Shown: positions 9,521 to 18,137 of the stretch, piece after piece | How the letters are laid out: each line of letters begins with the position of its first letter | How positions within the stretch are numbered: position 1 is the stretch's first letter | Made by a program: the position numbers and the translations under genes | DNA from: an uncultured Blautia sp. | Lineage (GTDB): Bacteria > Bacillota > Clostridia > Lachnospirales > Lachnospiraceae | Assembly (NCBI GenBank): GCA_937900135.1 | Contig: CALCDJ010000035.1 | Location: 38,934-102,933, forward strand | Reading direction: 5' to 3' | Length of the DNA stretch: 64,000 nt | The notes under the pieces: model-generated | Databases searched by the model: none | What the model was told of the DNA's origin: nothing | Seen by the model: the letters and a program-made list of their open reading frames with translations, nothing else

Positions 9521-9549
9521 ATTATAACCAAAACAATGTGCAATTGCAA
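9521..9549 (-). promoter_or_regulatory. Sigma-A promoter of the GH51-GH127 operon with overlapping palindrome
   Basis: On the minus strand TTGCAA (9544-9549) and TATAAT (9521-9526) are separated by 17 bases, a near-consensus sigma-A promoter. A perfect 10-bp palindrome, TGCAATTGCA (9539-9548), overlaps the -35 box and is a candidate operator. About 130 AT-rich bases lie between this and the GH51 start. The rest of the 9386-9826 gap holds nothing I can name. Confidence 0.75.
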
Positions 9550-9826
9550 CCCTTTTTATTGTTTTCTTAAAAAATATCATTTTCGTAAATTCTATAAAAA
9601 TTCTTCTGATTTTCTACTTTCACGCCTCTATTTTTCTCGAACGCTTTTGATGGTACTTTCTGGTGACCGCAGTTATAATAACGGTATACCTGGTACAACG
9701 AATTTACAGAAATTTATCATTCCACGTACCGGTGCTTCGGGCCTGAAGGATGAAGCTCTTCTTCTGAAAATACCATTGAAATAAAGAGAGAGCTTTCTTA
9801 TAATAAATATAGAAAGAGGTTGATCA

Positions 9827-10786
9827 ATGACATCACTGAGAAAATCCATAGAGATTTCACAAAAGATGAGTCAGTATGACACGTTTGCCAAGCGAATTTT
9901 GGCAGACAGGCAGGTGCTTTCCAGAATTTTAAGCCGCACAGTATCTGAGTTTGATGGCATGTCCTATGACGAAATTGCCTCTTGCATTGAAGAGGAACCG
10001 GAAATTTCTACGGTTCCGGTATTTCCTGGAGAAACGAATTGGATTCCGATTTCCCCAAGAGCAAATGAAGACAGCATTCCTTATGAAGGAACTGTTGTCT
10101 ACGATGTCCGGTTTTTCGTCAGAATTCCCTTCCGTGAGGAAAAAGTAAAAATCATTGTCAATATAGAAGGGCAAAAAAACTTTTATCCTGGATATCATAT
10201 TGAAACAAGAGGGATTTTTTATGGCGCAAGACTTTTGTCTGCGCAGCTGGACACTGAATTCACAGAGCCTCATTATGACCAACTGAAAAAGGTGTATTCC
10301 ATATGGCTCTGTTTTGAAAGTTCCAAGGAACAGGCCAATGCCATTGCTGAATATGCCATACAGAAAAAAGACCTGATTCCTGGAATCCGAGACTGCCGCC
10401 TGGCTTATGATAAGATGGTAGTCGCTCTGATCACACTGAATGAACAGATCACCACAGAAGATACTCTGATCGGTATGCTGAATACTCTATTTGGTACGGC
10501 TCCGATACAGGAAAAAAAGAAACGATTATCGGAAGAATACGGAATGTGTATGGAAAAAGAACTGGGAAAGGAGTTGGAATCTATGTGTAATATGTCAGGA
10601 TATATTTTAGAGCGCGGAATTGAACGTGGAATTGAACAAGGCATTGAACGCGGGGTTGCAAAAGGGGAAGCACGGTTTGGGACGTTGATCCAGAAAATGA
10701 TAGCCGACGGCCGTTCAAATGAGATACCGCAAATCGCATCAGATCATAAGAAACGGGAACAGCTATATAAAGAATATCATTTATAG
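9827..10786 (+). CDS. Rpn-family PD-(D/E)XK nuclease / putative transposase
   Basis: A 319-residue protein of the recombination-promoting nuclease (Rpn, PDDEXK_2) family. The core motif is visible as Asp in TVVYDVRFFVRIP followed by VNIEGQKNF, matching the D...ExQ arrangement. The C-terminus carries the hallmark low-complexity repeat RGIERGIEQGIERG, followed by a basic tail. These proteins are often annotated as transposases but carry no inverted repeats; known Rpn proteins promote recombination in Escherichia coli. AAAGAGG precedes the ATG. It stands alone between the arabinan genes and a block of secreted-protein genes. Confidence 0.85.
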   Translation: MTSLRKSIEISQKMSQYDTFAKRILADRQVLSRILSRTVSEFDGMSYDEIASCIEEEPEISTVPVFPGETNWIPISPRANEDSIPYEGTVVYDVRFFVRIPFREEKVKIIVNIEGQKNFYPGYHIETRGIFYGARLLSAQLDTEFTEPHYDQLKKVYSIWLCFESSKEQANAIAEYAIQKKDLIPGIRDCRLAYDKMVVALITLNEQITTEDTLIGMLNTLFGTAPIQEKKKRLSEEYGMCMEKELGKELESMCNMSGYILERGIERGIEQGIERGVAKGEARFGTLIQKMIADGRSNEIPQIASDHKKREQLYKEYHL

Positions 10787-10892
10787 AAGGAAATGGAGCG
10801 GGTAGCCACAGCTGCCTGAATTCGAAGCTTGTACTGCCACATACAGATGCTGGCAACAAAGAAATTCCAAGCATAAAAAGCCCCTGAAACAC

Positions 10893-10932
10893 AGATATGG
10901 GGATGACTTCCCATTGGAGGTCACCCCCAACT
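10893..10932. other. Imperfect hairpin, possible insertion-sequence remnant
   Basis: In the 247-base gap after the Rpn gene, GGGGATGAC and GTCACCCCC can pair with one mismatch around a 12-base loop. A TTGACATAGAACC segment follows. It has the look of a mobile-element end, but I found no partner end or transposase fragment. Confidence 0.3.
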
Positions 10933-10985
10933 ATTGACATAGAACCAATATAACGGGGCAAGATTTTCTCAATTTTTCAAATAAA

Positions 10986-11029
10986 AGAATCGCAAGATCC
11001 TTATCCAAGACTCTTGCGATTCTTTTTTT
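10986..11029. terminator. Rho-independent terminator
   Basis: 12-bp perfect stem (10986-10997 with 11012-11023) with a 14-base loop and TTTTTTT on the + side. It ends the Rpn transcript and, in reverse, may serve the convergent secreted-protein gene. Confidence 0.85.
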
Positions 11030-11033
11030 CATA

Positions 11034-12266
11034 TCAGGCATAGTTTACAAAATAAGCATCCTTATCATATACAAATTTTCCGGATACATTAAAAGTTTTA
11101 AATGAGGAATTATTACAAACCAGCTTTACATATACATAATCCTTGTGCGGTGTTAAAGTGATCGTATATTTCGATCCGCTTCTCAGACCTTTTACCGTAT
11201 AGGTGTCCGTTCCTTCTTTTACATTAAATACAAAATCTTCATAAGAAGAACTGGTCCCGGTTCTGTTCCATACTCCAAAATACGTGCCGATTCCATTTTT
11301 ATTAAAACCTATTCCAAACATGTATTTCGAATTTTTGTAGATATATCCTCGTCCCCCGATACTCTGATATGTCACTTTCTGGTTACTGCCAAAGGGCTGC
11401 CATGTTTTTGTCAATGAACCGGAATATTGAATTTTTATATTTTGTGTATTGTAACGGGTATATTTTTTATTTTCACATTGCAAAGAAAACATCACATGTT
11501 TAGCCCCTGGAACCAGTGTTACTTTATAGTAATATCCTGTACGGCGTCCTTTCACTCGATAAGTATTTTTCCCATTACTTACTGTAAAATCTCCTTCTTC
11601 TAAAGTTCTCCCTGTTCCCTTTTTGTTCCAAACACCGAAACGTACCTTATTTGTTTTTTTATCAAAAAATACACCATATCGATATTTAGAATTGGTAAAC
11701 TGATACGCCTTTCCCTTAAAAGCATTAAATTTATTTTCCGGAAGTACCCGATACCGGTCATATGGAGAGTATGTGATCCTCAATACCCCTGTCTTATTAT
11801 AAGAAAGTTTTATCTCTGCATTTCCTTTTCTAAATGAATCGCTTCCTCCTGTACTCCAGCTGGATTTATATGTATCATACAGCAAAAATCCCCGGGCATT
11901 CATCTTATTTCTTGCGCTTGTAATGCTTGTTCCCTTTGTAACGCCATAAAGACTATATCTTGGATCTGATTCTATAGTCACATGCCACATCCCAGGATTT
12001 GCGGCATATCTTCGTTCCGAATGAATAGACGTTCCTCCACTGTTTCCTCCTGACAAACCATTACTATAAAATAGATCTGAGCTGCCCGAACTGGTGGACT
12101 TTAGGTTCATCGCCCGACCTGCCGCCGATATATTTTTCGAAAAATACTTTGATACCTCATATCTTTTTGTTGCTTTTTCATGATTCCCAGCCGCAGAAAC
12201 CGTGGAACTGCTTACACATATCAGCATAAACAATACTATCAGACACTTTTTCCATGTTGTTTTCAT
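11034..12266 (-). CDS. Secreted protein with two tandem ~95-residue repeats
   Basis: A 410-residue protein with a clear Sec signal peptide (basic MKTTWKK, hydrophobic core, cleavage near VSAA at about residue 26). I do not recognise the family. Residues about 186-284 and 305-400 are a tandem repeat: each has a K-Y-x-[YF]-G-[VI] start, an FGVWN core followed by K/R-x-G-T, a T-Y-x-V-K-G turn and a V-x-[VF]-x-L-x-C-[EN]-N strand. The pattern of alternating aromatic and polar residues suggests beta-sandwich modules. Residues 27-185 are rich in Ser, Gly, Tyr and Lys. There is no LPxTG motif, so it is probably released or held to the wall by charge. It is the last gene of a block of four secreted-protein genes; AGGAGGGAGAAAGTGAT precedes the ATG. 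Confidence 0.75.
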   Translation of the reverse strand: MKTTWKKCLIVLFMLICVSSSTVSAAGNHEKATKRYEVSKYFSKNISAAGRAMNLKSTSSGSSDLFYSNGLSGGNSGGTSIHSERRYAANPGMWHVTIESDPRYSLYGVTKGTSITSARNKMNARGFLLYDTYKSSWSTGGSDSFRKGNAEIKLSYNKTGVLRITYSPYDRYRVLPENKFNAFKGKAYQFTNSKYRYGVFFDKKTNKVRFGVWNKKGTGRTLEEGDFTVSNGKNTYRVKGRRTGYYYKVTLVPGAKHVMFSLQCENKKYTRYNTQNIKIQYSGSLTKTWQPFGSNQKVTYQSIGGRGYIYKNSKYMFGIGFNKNGIGTYFGVWNRTGTSSSYEDFVFNVKEGTDTYTVKGLRSGSKYTITLTPHKDYVYVKLVCNNSSFKTFNVSGKFVYDKDAYFVNYA

Positions 12267-12319
12267 ATCACTTTCTCCCTCCTATCTCATATTATATTTT
12301 CCCATTTCTTGATGTAAAT

Positions 12320-12344
12320 CCCAGCAGCGATGTACGCTGCCGGG
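12320..12344 (-). terminator. GC-rich hairpin downstream of FN3 protein gene
   Basis: 10-bp stem (12320-12329 with 12335-12344, one G-U pair) with a 5-base loop, in the 98-base gap between two secreted-protein genes. No T run follows on the minus strand, so it may stabilise mRNA rather than terminate. Confidence 0.45.
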
Positions 12345-12364
12345 CACATGTAAGATGGAAATTT

Positions 12365-13645
12365 TTATTTCACAGTTTTTACAGAAGAATAGGAACTATA
12401 ATAGTTCTTGCCGCCCACACTTCTATAAGCACAGACTTTATATTGATACGACGTCCCTTTTTTTAATCTCTTGTCTGTATAATTTGTTGTTTTTACAGTG
12501 GCAACCTTTGTCCATTTTTTACCGTCTGCAGAACGGACAATCTGATATCTTGCAGCGCCTGCTGATTTTTTCCAACTAATCTTTGCCGAATTACCTCCCG
12601 TTCTTTTGGCGGAAAGACTTGACGGTCTTCCAGGAACGATCCGGAACGTTTTCCTGACAGTTCCTGTATACTTTCCTTTTCCTTTCATTGTGGCAGAAGC
12701 GATTCCGATATTTTTGTTTTTACTGTAAGACACCGTATAATCTGTCCCGTTTTTTAATGTTTTCTTTCCATATGTCACTTTTATCTTTGGCGCAAGTGTT
12801 TTTCCTGTATAGGCAACAGAATTTGGAATTGAGATTTTGCACTTTGAAATAGATGTTTTCTCTGATACGGCACTCACTTTATAGGTAACTTTTTCTTTAT
12901 CCCAAAATCCGGGCATATCTCCAGAGGACAAATAGTAAACCGTATGAGGCTCTAAGGTGCAGACCTCACTTCCATCTCTTCTGGTAGATGCAATCCTGTT
13001 CAGATTATAATTTTTATCCATTTTATAAATATATATGGAAGAACCGTAATTTCCAAAAGTATTGGAAATTTTATATTTTGTACCAGATCCTGTTACAAGC
13101 CTCACATTTCCAACATTGGAGCCTGCGAATACGTCCTTTGTTCCTGTCCCTTGAATTGTAGGCATTTCATCTGGATTTTTAATCACAATATTGTCTGCTG
13201 CCAGGGTCAGGCTCGTATCCGGCATGCTGATCGTTCCCCGGTAAACTCCCGGAACTGGATGACCCGTTCCGGAATATTGCAGCTTCAGTCTTGAAAACTC
13301 TTCTTCTTCATATCTTGCAATCTCCCACAGCGGAATTGTCATAGTCTTTCCATCCGCATACCTGATCCTTGCTTTTCCACCCTGCAGTCCGCAGCTTACA
13401 GAGCCATCTGCTTCAATACGCGTATCTACCCCTCGGTAATAAATATTCGTGTCCGGCGCCTGCGTCCATTCCATTCCTACAATGGGAACTCTATCTTCCT
13501 TCTCCTCTTCTGCTTGGAAAACAGAAGTTTCTTCTCTTTCTTTAGAAAAATCAGTTCTGTTCATCAGTTCCGCTCCGTAAACCGGCGCCATCGATGCGCT
13601 TATCAACGATACGCTAAGTAACATTACTATTATTTTTTTCTTCAT
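12365..13645 (-). CDS. Secreted protein with Ig-like (MBG/YDG) and fibronectin III domains
   Basis: A 426-residue protein starting MKKKIIVMLLSVSLISASM, a Sec signal peptide with cleavage near YGA. Roughly residues 245-335 form a MBG/YDG-type bacterial Ig module (NSVAYTGKTLAPKIKVTYG followed by DYTVSYSKNKNIG). Residues about 336-426 form a fibronectin type III-like domain (SAKISWKKSAGAARYQIV). These modules are common in Lachnospiraceae surface proteins. The N-terminal 200 residues are unrecognised. No sorting motif or catalytic site is visible, so a binding or structural role is inferred. GGGAGA lies 6 bases before the ATG at 13645; an upstream frame extension to 13702 has no ribosome site. 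Confidence 0.8.
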   Translation of the reverse strand: MKKKIIVMLLSVSLISASMAPVYGAELMNRTDFSKEREETSVFQAEEEKEDRVPIVGMEWTQAPDTNIYYRGVDTRIEADGSVSCGLQGGKARIRYADGKTMTIPLWEIARYEEEEFSRLKLQYSGTGHPVPGVYRGTISMPDTSLTLAADNIVIKNPDEMPTIQGTGTKDVFAGSNVGNVRLVTGSGTKYKISNTFGNYGSSIYIYKMDKNYNLNRIASTRRDGSEVCTLEPHTVYYLSSGDMPGFWDKEKVTYKVSAVSEKTSISKCKISIPNSVAYTGKTLAPKIKVTYGKKTLKNGTDYTVSYSKNKNIGIASATMKGKGKYTGTVRKTFRIVPGRPSSLSAKRTGGNSAKISWKKSAGAARYQIVRSADGKKWTKVATVKTTNYTDKRLKKGTSYQYKVCAYRSVGGKNYYSSYSSVKTVK

Positions 13646-13742
13646 ACGAATCTCCCTTCTTGTAATCGTCTCTTTCCTGTTTCTAATTCTGAAGCATTTC
13701 AAATAAACTTTTTATCCTTATCCCTCCTGTCTCCGTTGCACA

Positions 13743-15812
13743 TTATGCAATTTTTTTAAAAATCATATCCTTCAAAGTAGATGGGAAATACTTCATACGC
13801 TCCTGCTGAAATGTATTCATAGAAACTTCTCTCCCATTTACATAATAATGCGCTTGATAAGGTCTGCTTGACTTGTCATTCCAGTAGCTAAAATCACGAA
13901 CTTTAACAATCTTTCCATCTCTTACATTAAACTGAACACTATATGAATCCGAACTTGAACTTGTTGCTACAGCAATATTTTTTCCGGTAAGATAATAATG
14001 TGTTCGGAATCCATTACCCTCAAAACCAAGCAATGGCTGTTCCTTATTATTTTTATACGTCATCAGTAAAATATCATTCTCCAAATACGGAGTCTCATAA
14101 CCCGTATGAAGAATCAGCTCTTTAATTCCATCTTTATCCAAATCTGTCACTGCATAATACGGATAATCTTTTCTGTTAACTTTTTTTCTTTCCACGATAT
14201 GTGTACTCTGATATCTCACCGTATAATTTTTTGATCTTGTTTTCAATACCTTTTTATACCAAGTCGCACCAATCTCTGTTCCCTTTTTTGGCGAAGAAAA
14301 ACCACCATATTTTTTTGAGCCGTTGCTATTGCGAAAAGCTCTGATCTTAATATAGACTGTTTTTCCATTTGCAACTTTCAACGTATGTTTCGTTTTCCCC
14401 GCTCCTATTGTAGCAGATTTTTTATATTCACCATTTACACTTGTTGAGGTATAAACCTGATATCCATTTGCACCAGTTATACGATTCCACTCCACAGATA
14501 TCTGATTTTGCCTGCTTGTATCTACTTTACGAATTTGAACAGTTCCAAGGGAATTTGATGTCTGTTTTTTTACAATTGGATATTTTCCTTTATAAATACC
14601 TGCGTATTGGTTCATAATTTCCAGCAATCTCTGTCTGGTATTTATCTGAGACTGAGCCAGTTTCTGCATATCTTTTGCGTTTTTGATATTTTCCTTATGG
14701 AATATTTGATTAAACAAATCCTTAATTGCCCCGCCGCTAAGATACTGACTCAGCCATTTATCTGCATATGTATTTCCAAACATCTGGAACTGTATGTAAC
14801 CCTCAAAGCATTCCTTGAATATTCTTGCATTGGAAGCCGATTTGCGTTGGGAATACGTCTCTCTTGCTTTCATCATTCCCATTGCCATATAGCAGTCTAC
14901 ATTATAAAGCACTGCCAGTTTTAAATTATTAGAAGCGCTGTTCGATGTATCAAAACACATATCCAAAGAACTTACTCCCAGATCAATGGCCTTTAACACT
15001 GGATTGATATCAAGAAGTTTTTCCCAGCCTTCATCAAGAAATTTATTCCATAAATAATTCAAGCTTCTGTTTCGGACATAATTCAATTTTGTCCGATCTA
15101 TCGCTTTTATAATATCGTCAACTGCTTTTTTATAATCCACATTATCCCTGGCTGCGTTTCTCGATGCCTTTAGTAAACTGATCTTACTCTCTTTCGCCTC
15201 TAACAATGCCGAATATCTTGAAAGTTCTTCAATTAAATCCTTTACAGATGTTTTTCCATCATCTACCTCCGCTAACGCTTCATCCAAATTGGTTATCACT
15301 TTTGCATTTTTCCAGATTTTTGCAGCCTCATCCACAGACATTTCTTTATCAATGTAATCTATGGTGTTATTACCTAAGTCTTTTGCCAAAACTTCGTATA
15401 GTTTTTTAGCAAACTTAAATTCATTTCCCAGAAGATCATCTTCCGCAGTCTTTACAGAGGAACCATATTTGAAATAATCCATCAAGACCACTTCATAGAT
15501 ATACTTCTGTTCGTTGGCAAACTGATTCCTGTACTCACTATTAAAGAATATTGTCCATGCTGTACTCATAGATACAAGGGGTTTATCCTTTAGCAATTCT
15601 CCTCCCAAAACCTGATAAATCGGTGCTTGGAATCCGCGGAATGTTTTATAAATCCCCTCTCCCTTATTGTCTAATCCATTAAGAAAAGAATTGGCAAGCC
15701 AGATGTCATAATTCGGAGCTTTGTCTTTCGAAACTACAGTTGCTGCCGAAACAGGAACAGTTATTTGAAATAACAGTACAAATGCAAGCAAAACGGATAC
15801 GATCTTTTTCAT
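13743..15812 (-). CDS. Large secreted protein with FN3-like domain and calcium-loop C-terminus
   Basis: A 689-residue protein with a signal peptide (MKKIVSVLLAFVLLFQ, cleavage near VSAA). Residues about 30-400 are helical and charged and match no family I know. Residues about 425-515 form an FN3-like module (QISVEWNRITGANGYQVYTS). The C-terminal part contains DLDKDGIKEL, an EF-hand/FG-GAP-like calcium loop, set in a region resembling beta-propeller repeats. A similar loop (FDVNNDKVPELYLF) occurs in the next gene at 15851-17062, so the two proteins share a module. GGAGAAAAAAGT precedes the ATG. No enzyme motif is seen. Confidence 0.75.
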   Translation of the reverse strand: MKKIVSVLLAFVLLFQITVPVSAATVVSKDKAPNYDIWLANSFLNGLDNKGEGIYKTFRGFQAPIYQVLGGELLKDKPLVSMSTAWTIFFNSEYRNQFANEQKYIYEVVLMDYFKYGSSVKTAEDDLLGNEFKFAKKLYEVLAKDLGNNTIDYIDKEMSVDEAAKIWKNAKVITNLDEALAEVDDGKTSVKDLIEELSRYSALLEAKESKISLLKASRNAARDNVDYKKAVDDIIKAIDRTKLNYVRNRSLNYLWNKFLDEGWEKLLDINPVLKAIDLGVSSLDMCFDTSNSASNNLKLAVLYNVDCYMAMGMMKARETYSQRKSASNARIFKECFEGYIQFQMFGNTYADKWLSQYLSGGAIKDLFNQIFHKENIKNAKDMQKLAQSQINTRQRLLEIMNQYAGIYKGKYPIVKKQTSNSLGTVQIRKVDTSRQNQISVEWNRITGANGYQVYTSTSVNGEYKKSATIGAGKTKHTLKVANGKTVYIKIRAFRNSNGSKKYGGFSSPKKGTEIGATWYKKVLKTRSKNYTVRYQSTHIVERKKVNRKDYPYYAVTDLDKDGIKELILHTGYETPYLENDILLMTYKNNKEQPLLGFEGNGFRTHYYLTGKNIAVATSSSSDSYSVQFNVRDGKIVKVRDFSYWNDKSSRPYQAHYYVNGREVSMNTFQQERMKYFPSTLKDMIFKKIA

Positions 15813-15850
15813 ACTTTTTTCTCCTTTATAAACTGTAGAAATTTCTCATT

Positions 15851-17062
15851 TTAATATCTGATCTTTTTGACTGCTGTTCGGCTCCATGGTCCATAGATTC
15901 TTGCTCCATTCATGGTTTTATACGCTCTGACTTTAACATAGATATCCATATACAAAGGTGAAAATCCTTCTGAATATTTCATCTTTTTAGTAAAACTATA
16001 TTTTGTATACCATCTATCATCCTCATATTTTTTATAACACACCTGATACCCCTGCGCTCCCGGGATTTTTTTCCAGGTAACGGTATATTCAACTCCATTA
16101 TGAGGGATAGGACAATTGCATGTAGCGGAATCATGGGTCTTTTTCCAGTTAGATATGTCAGGCTTTCTTAGATCTATCACTCTCACCGTACATTGTTTTG
16201 AAATTTCTCCGATTTTTGCTGTAATGACAGCTGTACCACCTTTTTTTGCTGTAACAACTCCCTTTGAAGAAACTGTTGCAACAGCCGGTTTGTTGGAACT
16301 CCAAGCTACTTTTTTATTTGTTCCTGTAACGGTTGCTTTCAACTGACATGTTTTTTCTCCATACAAATATAATGTAATCTTACTTTTATTCAATTTTATA
16401 GATGTCTTGTTAACATTTTGAAGAATATAACGTTTTCTATTGGACTCTGTATTCTTACTTAAAACAGGCGTTTTCTTTGAGGAATTTCCCAAAAGTCTTT
16501 TCCTACGCTCCTGAAAATCACTTTTTGTAATTTCTCTTTTGTTATTGTAAGAACTTCCTTCATAATATTTTGTCACAGAACTATAAGTTCCATTATTTTG
16601 TACATCCTCTTTTGCAGAAAAGAAATCTATTGTTGTCTTTCCGCTTGTACTCATCTTAACATAATAACAGGGATAATATCCCATACGCCCTCCACAATCA
16701 AGAAAAACGCCCCTGGAAGGATAATACTCCTTCAATTCCTGACAGTTCCCGAAATGATAAACCTCTTTTACCTTTCCATCAATATGGCTGTATAAACTAT
16801 AGTACCCCTGATACCCATATGCCTCTGGATTAAATAAATACAGTTCTGGAACCTTGTCATTGTTCACATCAAATACGGCAAATTGAATTTTTGAAGAAGA
16901 AAAATATTGATCACTCCACCATATCCTACTCTTTGAAAGATACTCTGCATACGCTTTTCTTGCCATAGTATCCTTTGATGCAGCCGATGTCATCTGAAGC
17001 TGCAAGCATAACATCAGACAAAACATTGCCATACACAAAAATAAGTGTTTCCGTTTTTTCAT
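15851..17062 (-). CDS. Secreted protein with calcium-loop, BIG2 and FN3-like domains
   Basis: A 403-residue protein with an N-terminal signal peptide (hydrophobic LFLCMAMFCLMLCLQLQ, cleavage near SAA). In order it has a region with FDVNNDKVPELYLF (residues about 60-75, resembling an FG-GAP/VCBS calcium loop), a BIG2-type Ig domain (about 225-300, with AWSSNKPAVATVSSKGVVTA) and a C-terminal FN3-like domain (about 315-403). The start at 17062 is set by AAAGGAGG, 6 bases upstream; the in-frame ATG at 17068 touches that site and is too close. It is the first gene of the four secreted-protein genes. Function is unknown; adhesion or glycan binding is plausible. Confidence 0.78.
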   Translation of the reverse strand: MKKRKHLFLCMAMFCLMLCLQLQMTSAASKDTMARKAYAEYLSKSRIWWSDQYFSSSKIQFAVFDVNNDKVPELYLFNPEAYGYQGYYSLYSHIDGKVKEVYHFGNCQELKEYYPSRGVFLDCGGRMGYYPCYYVKMSTSGKTTIDFFSAKEDVQNNGTYSSVTKYYEGSSYNNKREITKSDFQERRKRLLGNSSKKTPVLSKNTESNRKRYILQNVNKTSIKLNKSKITLYLYGEKTCQLKATVTGTNKKVAWSSNKPAVATVSSKGVVTAKKGGTAVITAKIGEISKQCTVRVIDLRKPDISNWKKTHDSATCNCPIPHNGVEYTVTWKKIPGAQGYQVCYKKYEDDRWYTKYSFTKKMKYSEGFSPLYMDIYVKVRAYKTMNGARIYGPWSRTAVKKIRY

Positions 17063-17189
17063 ACACATCCTCCTTTGTTATATGATACCTTAATTCTATC
17101 CCTCTCATCTCCCACTTTCAAGATGTGGCATTTTTTGTGGCAAAAAATTTCATTTAAAAATCCATTTTTATTCCAAAACCCAATAACTG

Positions 17190-17237
17190 AAAAAACTGCA
17201 GCTTTGAGATCTTTCCATCTCAAAGCTACAGTTTTTT
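17190..17237 (-). terminator. Rho-independent terminator after cutC
   Basis: Long stem (17190-17210 with 17217-17237, one mismatch) with a 6-base loop and a TTTTTT exit on both strands. It ends the YitT-aminopeptidase-transglutaminase-cutC unit. Confidence 0.88.
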
Positions 17238-17317
17238 ATTTTCAGGGAGTCTCCCCCACATGACAATTCCAAATAAAAATTACCTTCCCGCAGCTCATAC
17301 AACTGCGCTTCTGTCTC

Positions 17318-18064
17318 TTACAGTGTTTCCAGCACTTTACGCGCCTCTTCCACCTTTTCCTTACTGGTTTCCCAAATCTCAAATTCACTTAAAGACGGAA
17401 GTCCCATGTTTACGCCCTCTTTACGGTATTCCATGGCGCTGTCCTTTGTGATCTTACCGGACATGTGGAAGCTGGCAGCATGAATTTCCGGTGCAAGCAC
17501 CCGGATTGCCTCTGCATCCACACCGGCGCCTACCAGGATTTCAATTCTGCCATCAGCCTTCTGAACCAGTTCTTTTAATAATTCTTTTCCGACAATACAG
17601 CTATTTTTCTGTCCGGAAGTTAAGATTGTATTTACTCCAAGAGCAATGGCCTCTTCCATAGCAGCAAATGGGTCCTTACATACATCAAAAGCTCTGTGAA
17701 GGGTAATGTTCATGGGACCTGCTGCCTCAATCAGGATTTTCATTGCCTCTTTGTTTAAGGTTCCATCTGGATTCAGAACACCAATTACAGCTGCATTGGC
17801 TCCCAGTTCCCGGAACATACAGATTTCCTGTCGCATGATCTCGATTTCATGAGCATTATAGCAAAAGTCACCGAAACGAGGACGGATCAGAATATTCATA
17901 GGAATCTCTGTATGTTTTCTGATCTCTTTAAACAGATAAGGACTTGGAGTCGTACCTCCAATGATCAGGTTTCCACATAATTCCAAGCGGGTTGCTCCCC
18001 CCTCTGCCGCGTGAATGGCAGAATTCACACTGTCTGTACAGCATTCCAGCACATAATTTTTCAT
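17318..18064 (-). CDS. cutC: CutC family protein
   Basis: A 248-residue TIM-barrel protein of the CutC family. Typical segments are LECCTDSVNSAIHAAEGGATRLELC at the N-terminus and RPRFGDFCYNAHEIEIM, IGVLNPDGTLN, LHRAFDVC and ILTSGQKNS further on. CutC was named for copper homeostasis, but its biochemical role is unsettled. The start at 18064 has AAGGAGGAAAAGGAAC upstream; the longer frame to 18163 would run into the transglutaminase-like gene. It is the last gene of a four-gene unit. Nothing nearby points to copper specifically. Confidence 0.9.
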   Translation of the reverse strand: MKNYVLECCTDSVNSAIHAAEGGATRLELCGNLIIGGTTPSPYLFKEIRKHTEIPMNILIRPRFGDFCYNAHEIEIMRQEICMFRELGANAAVIGVLNPDGTLNKEAMKILIEAAGPMNITLHRAFDVCKDPFAAMEEAIALGVNTILTSGQKNSCIVGKELLKELVQKADGRIEILVGAGVDAEAIRVLAPEIHAASFHMSGKITKDSAMEYRKEGVNMGLPSLSEFEIWETSKEKVEEARKVLETL

Positions 18065-18137
18065 GTTCCTTTTCCTCCTTAACTGTTTTATTCTCACTGC
18101 TGCCCAGTCTGTTTCACGGCAGCTGTCATACTTCTCT

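Noticed and set aside
9536..9784. 82-residue + strand ORF in the GH51-Rpn gap
   Set aside because: No ribosome site, begins inside the GH51 promoter region, and its composition (many Phe, Tyr, Lys) follows AT-rich DNA. It might be a decayed gene end but I can match it to nothing.
10893..10960. Insertion-sequence end near the Rpn gene
   Set aside because: One imperfect hairpin and a TTGACATAGAACC segment only; no paired terminal repeat, target duplication or transposase fragment.
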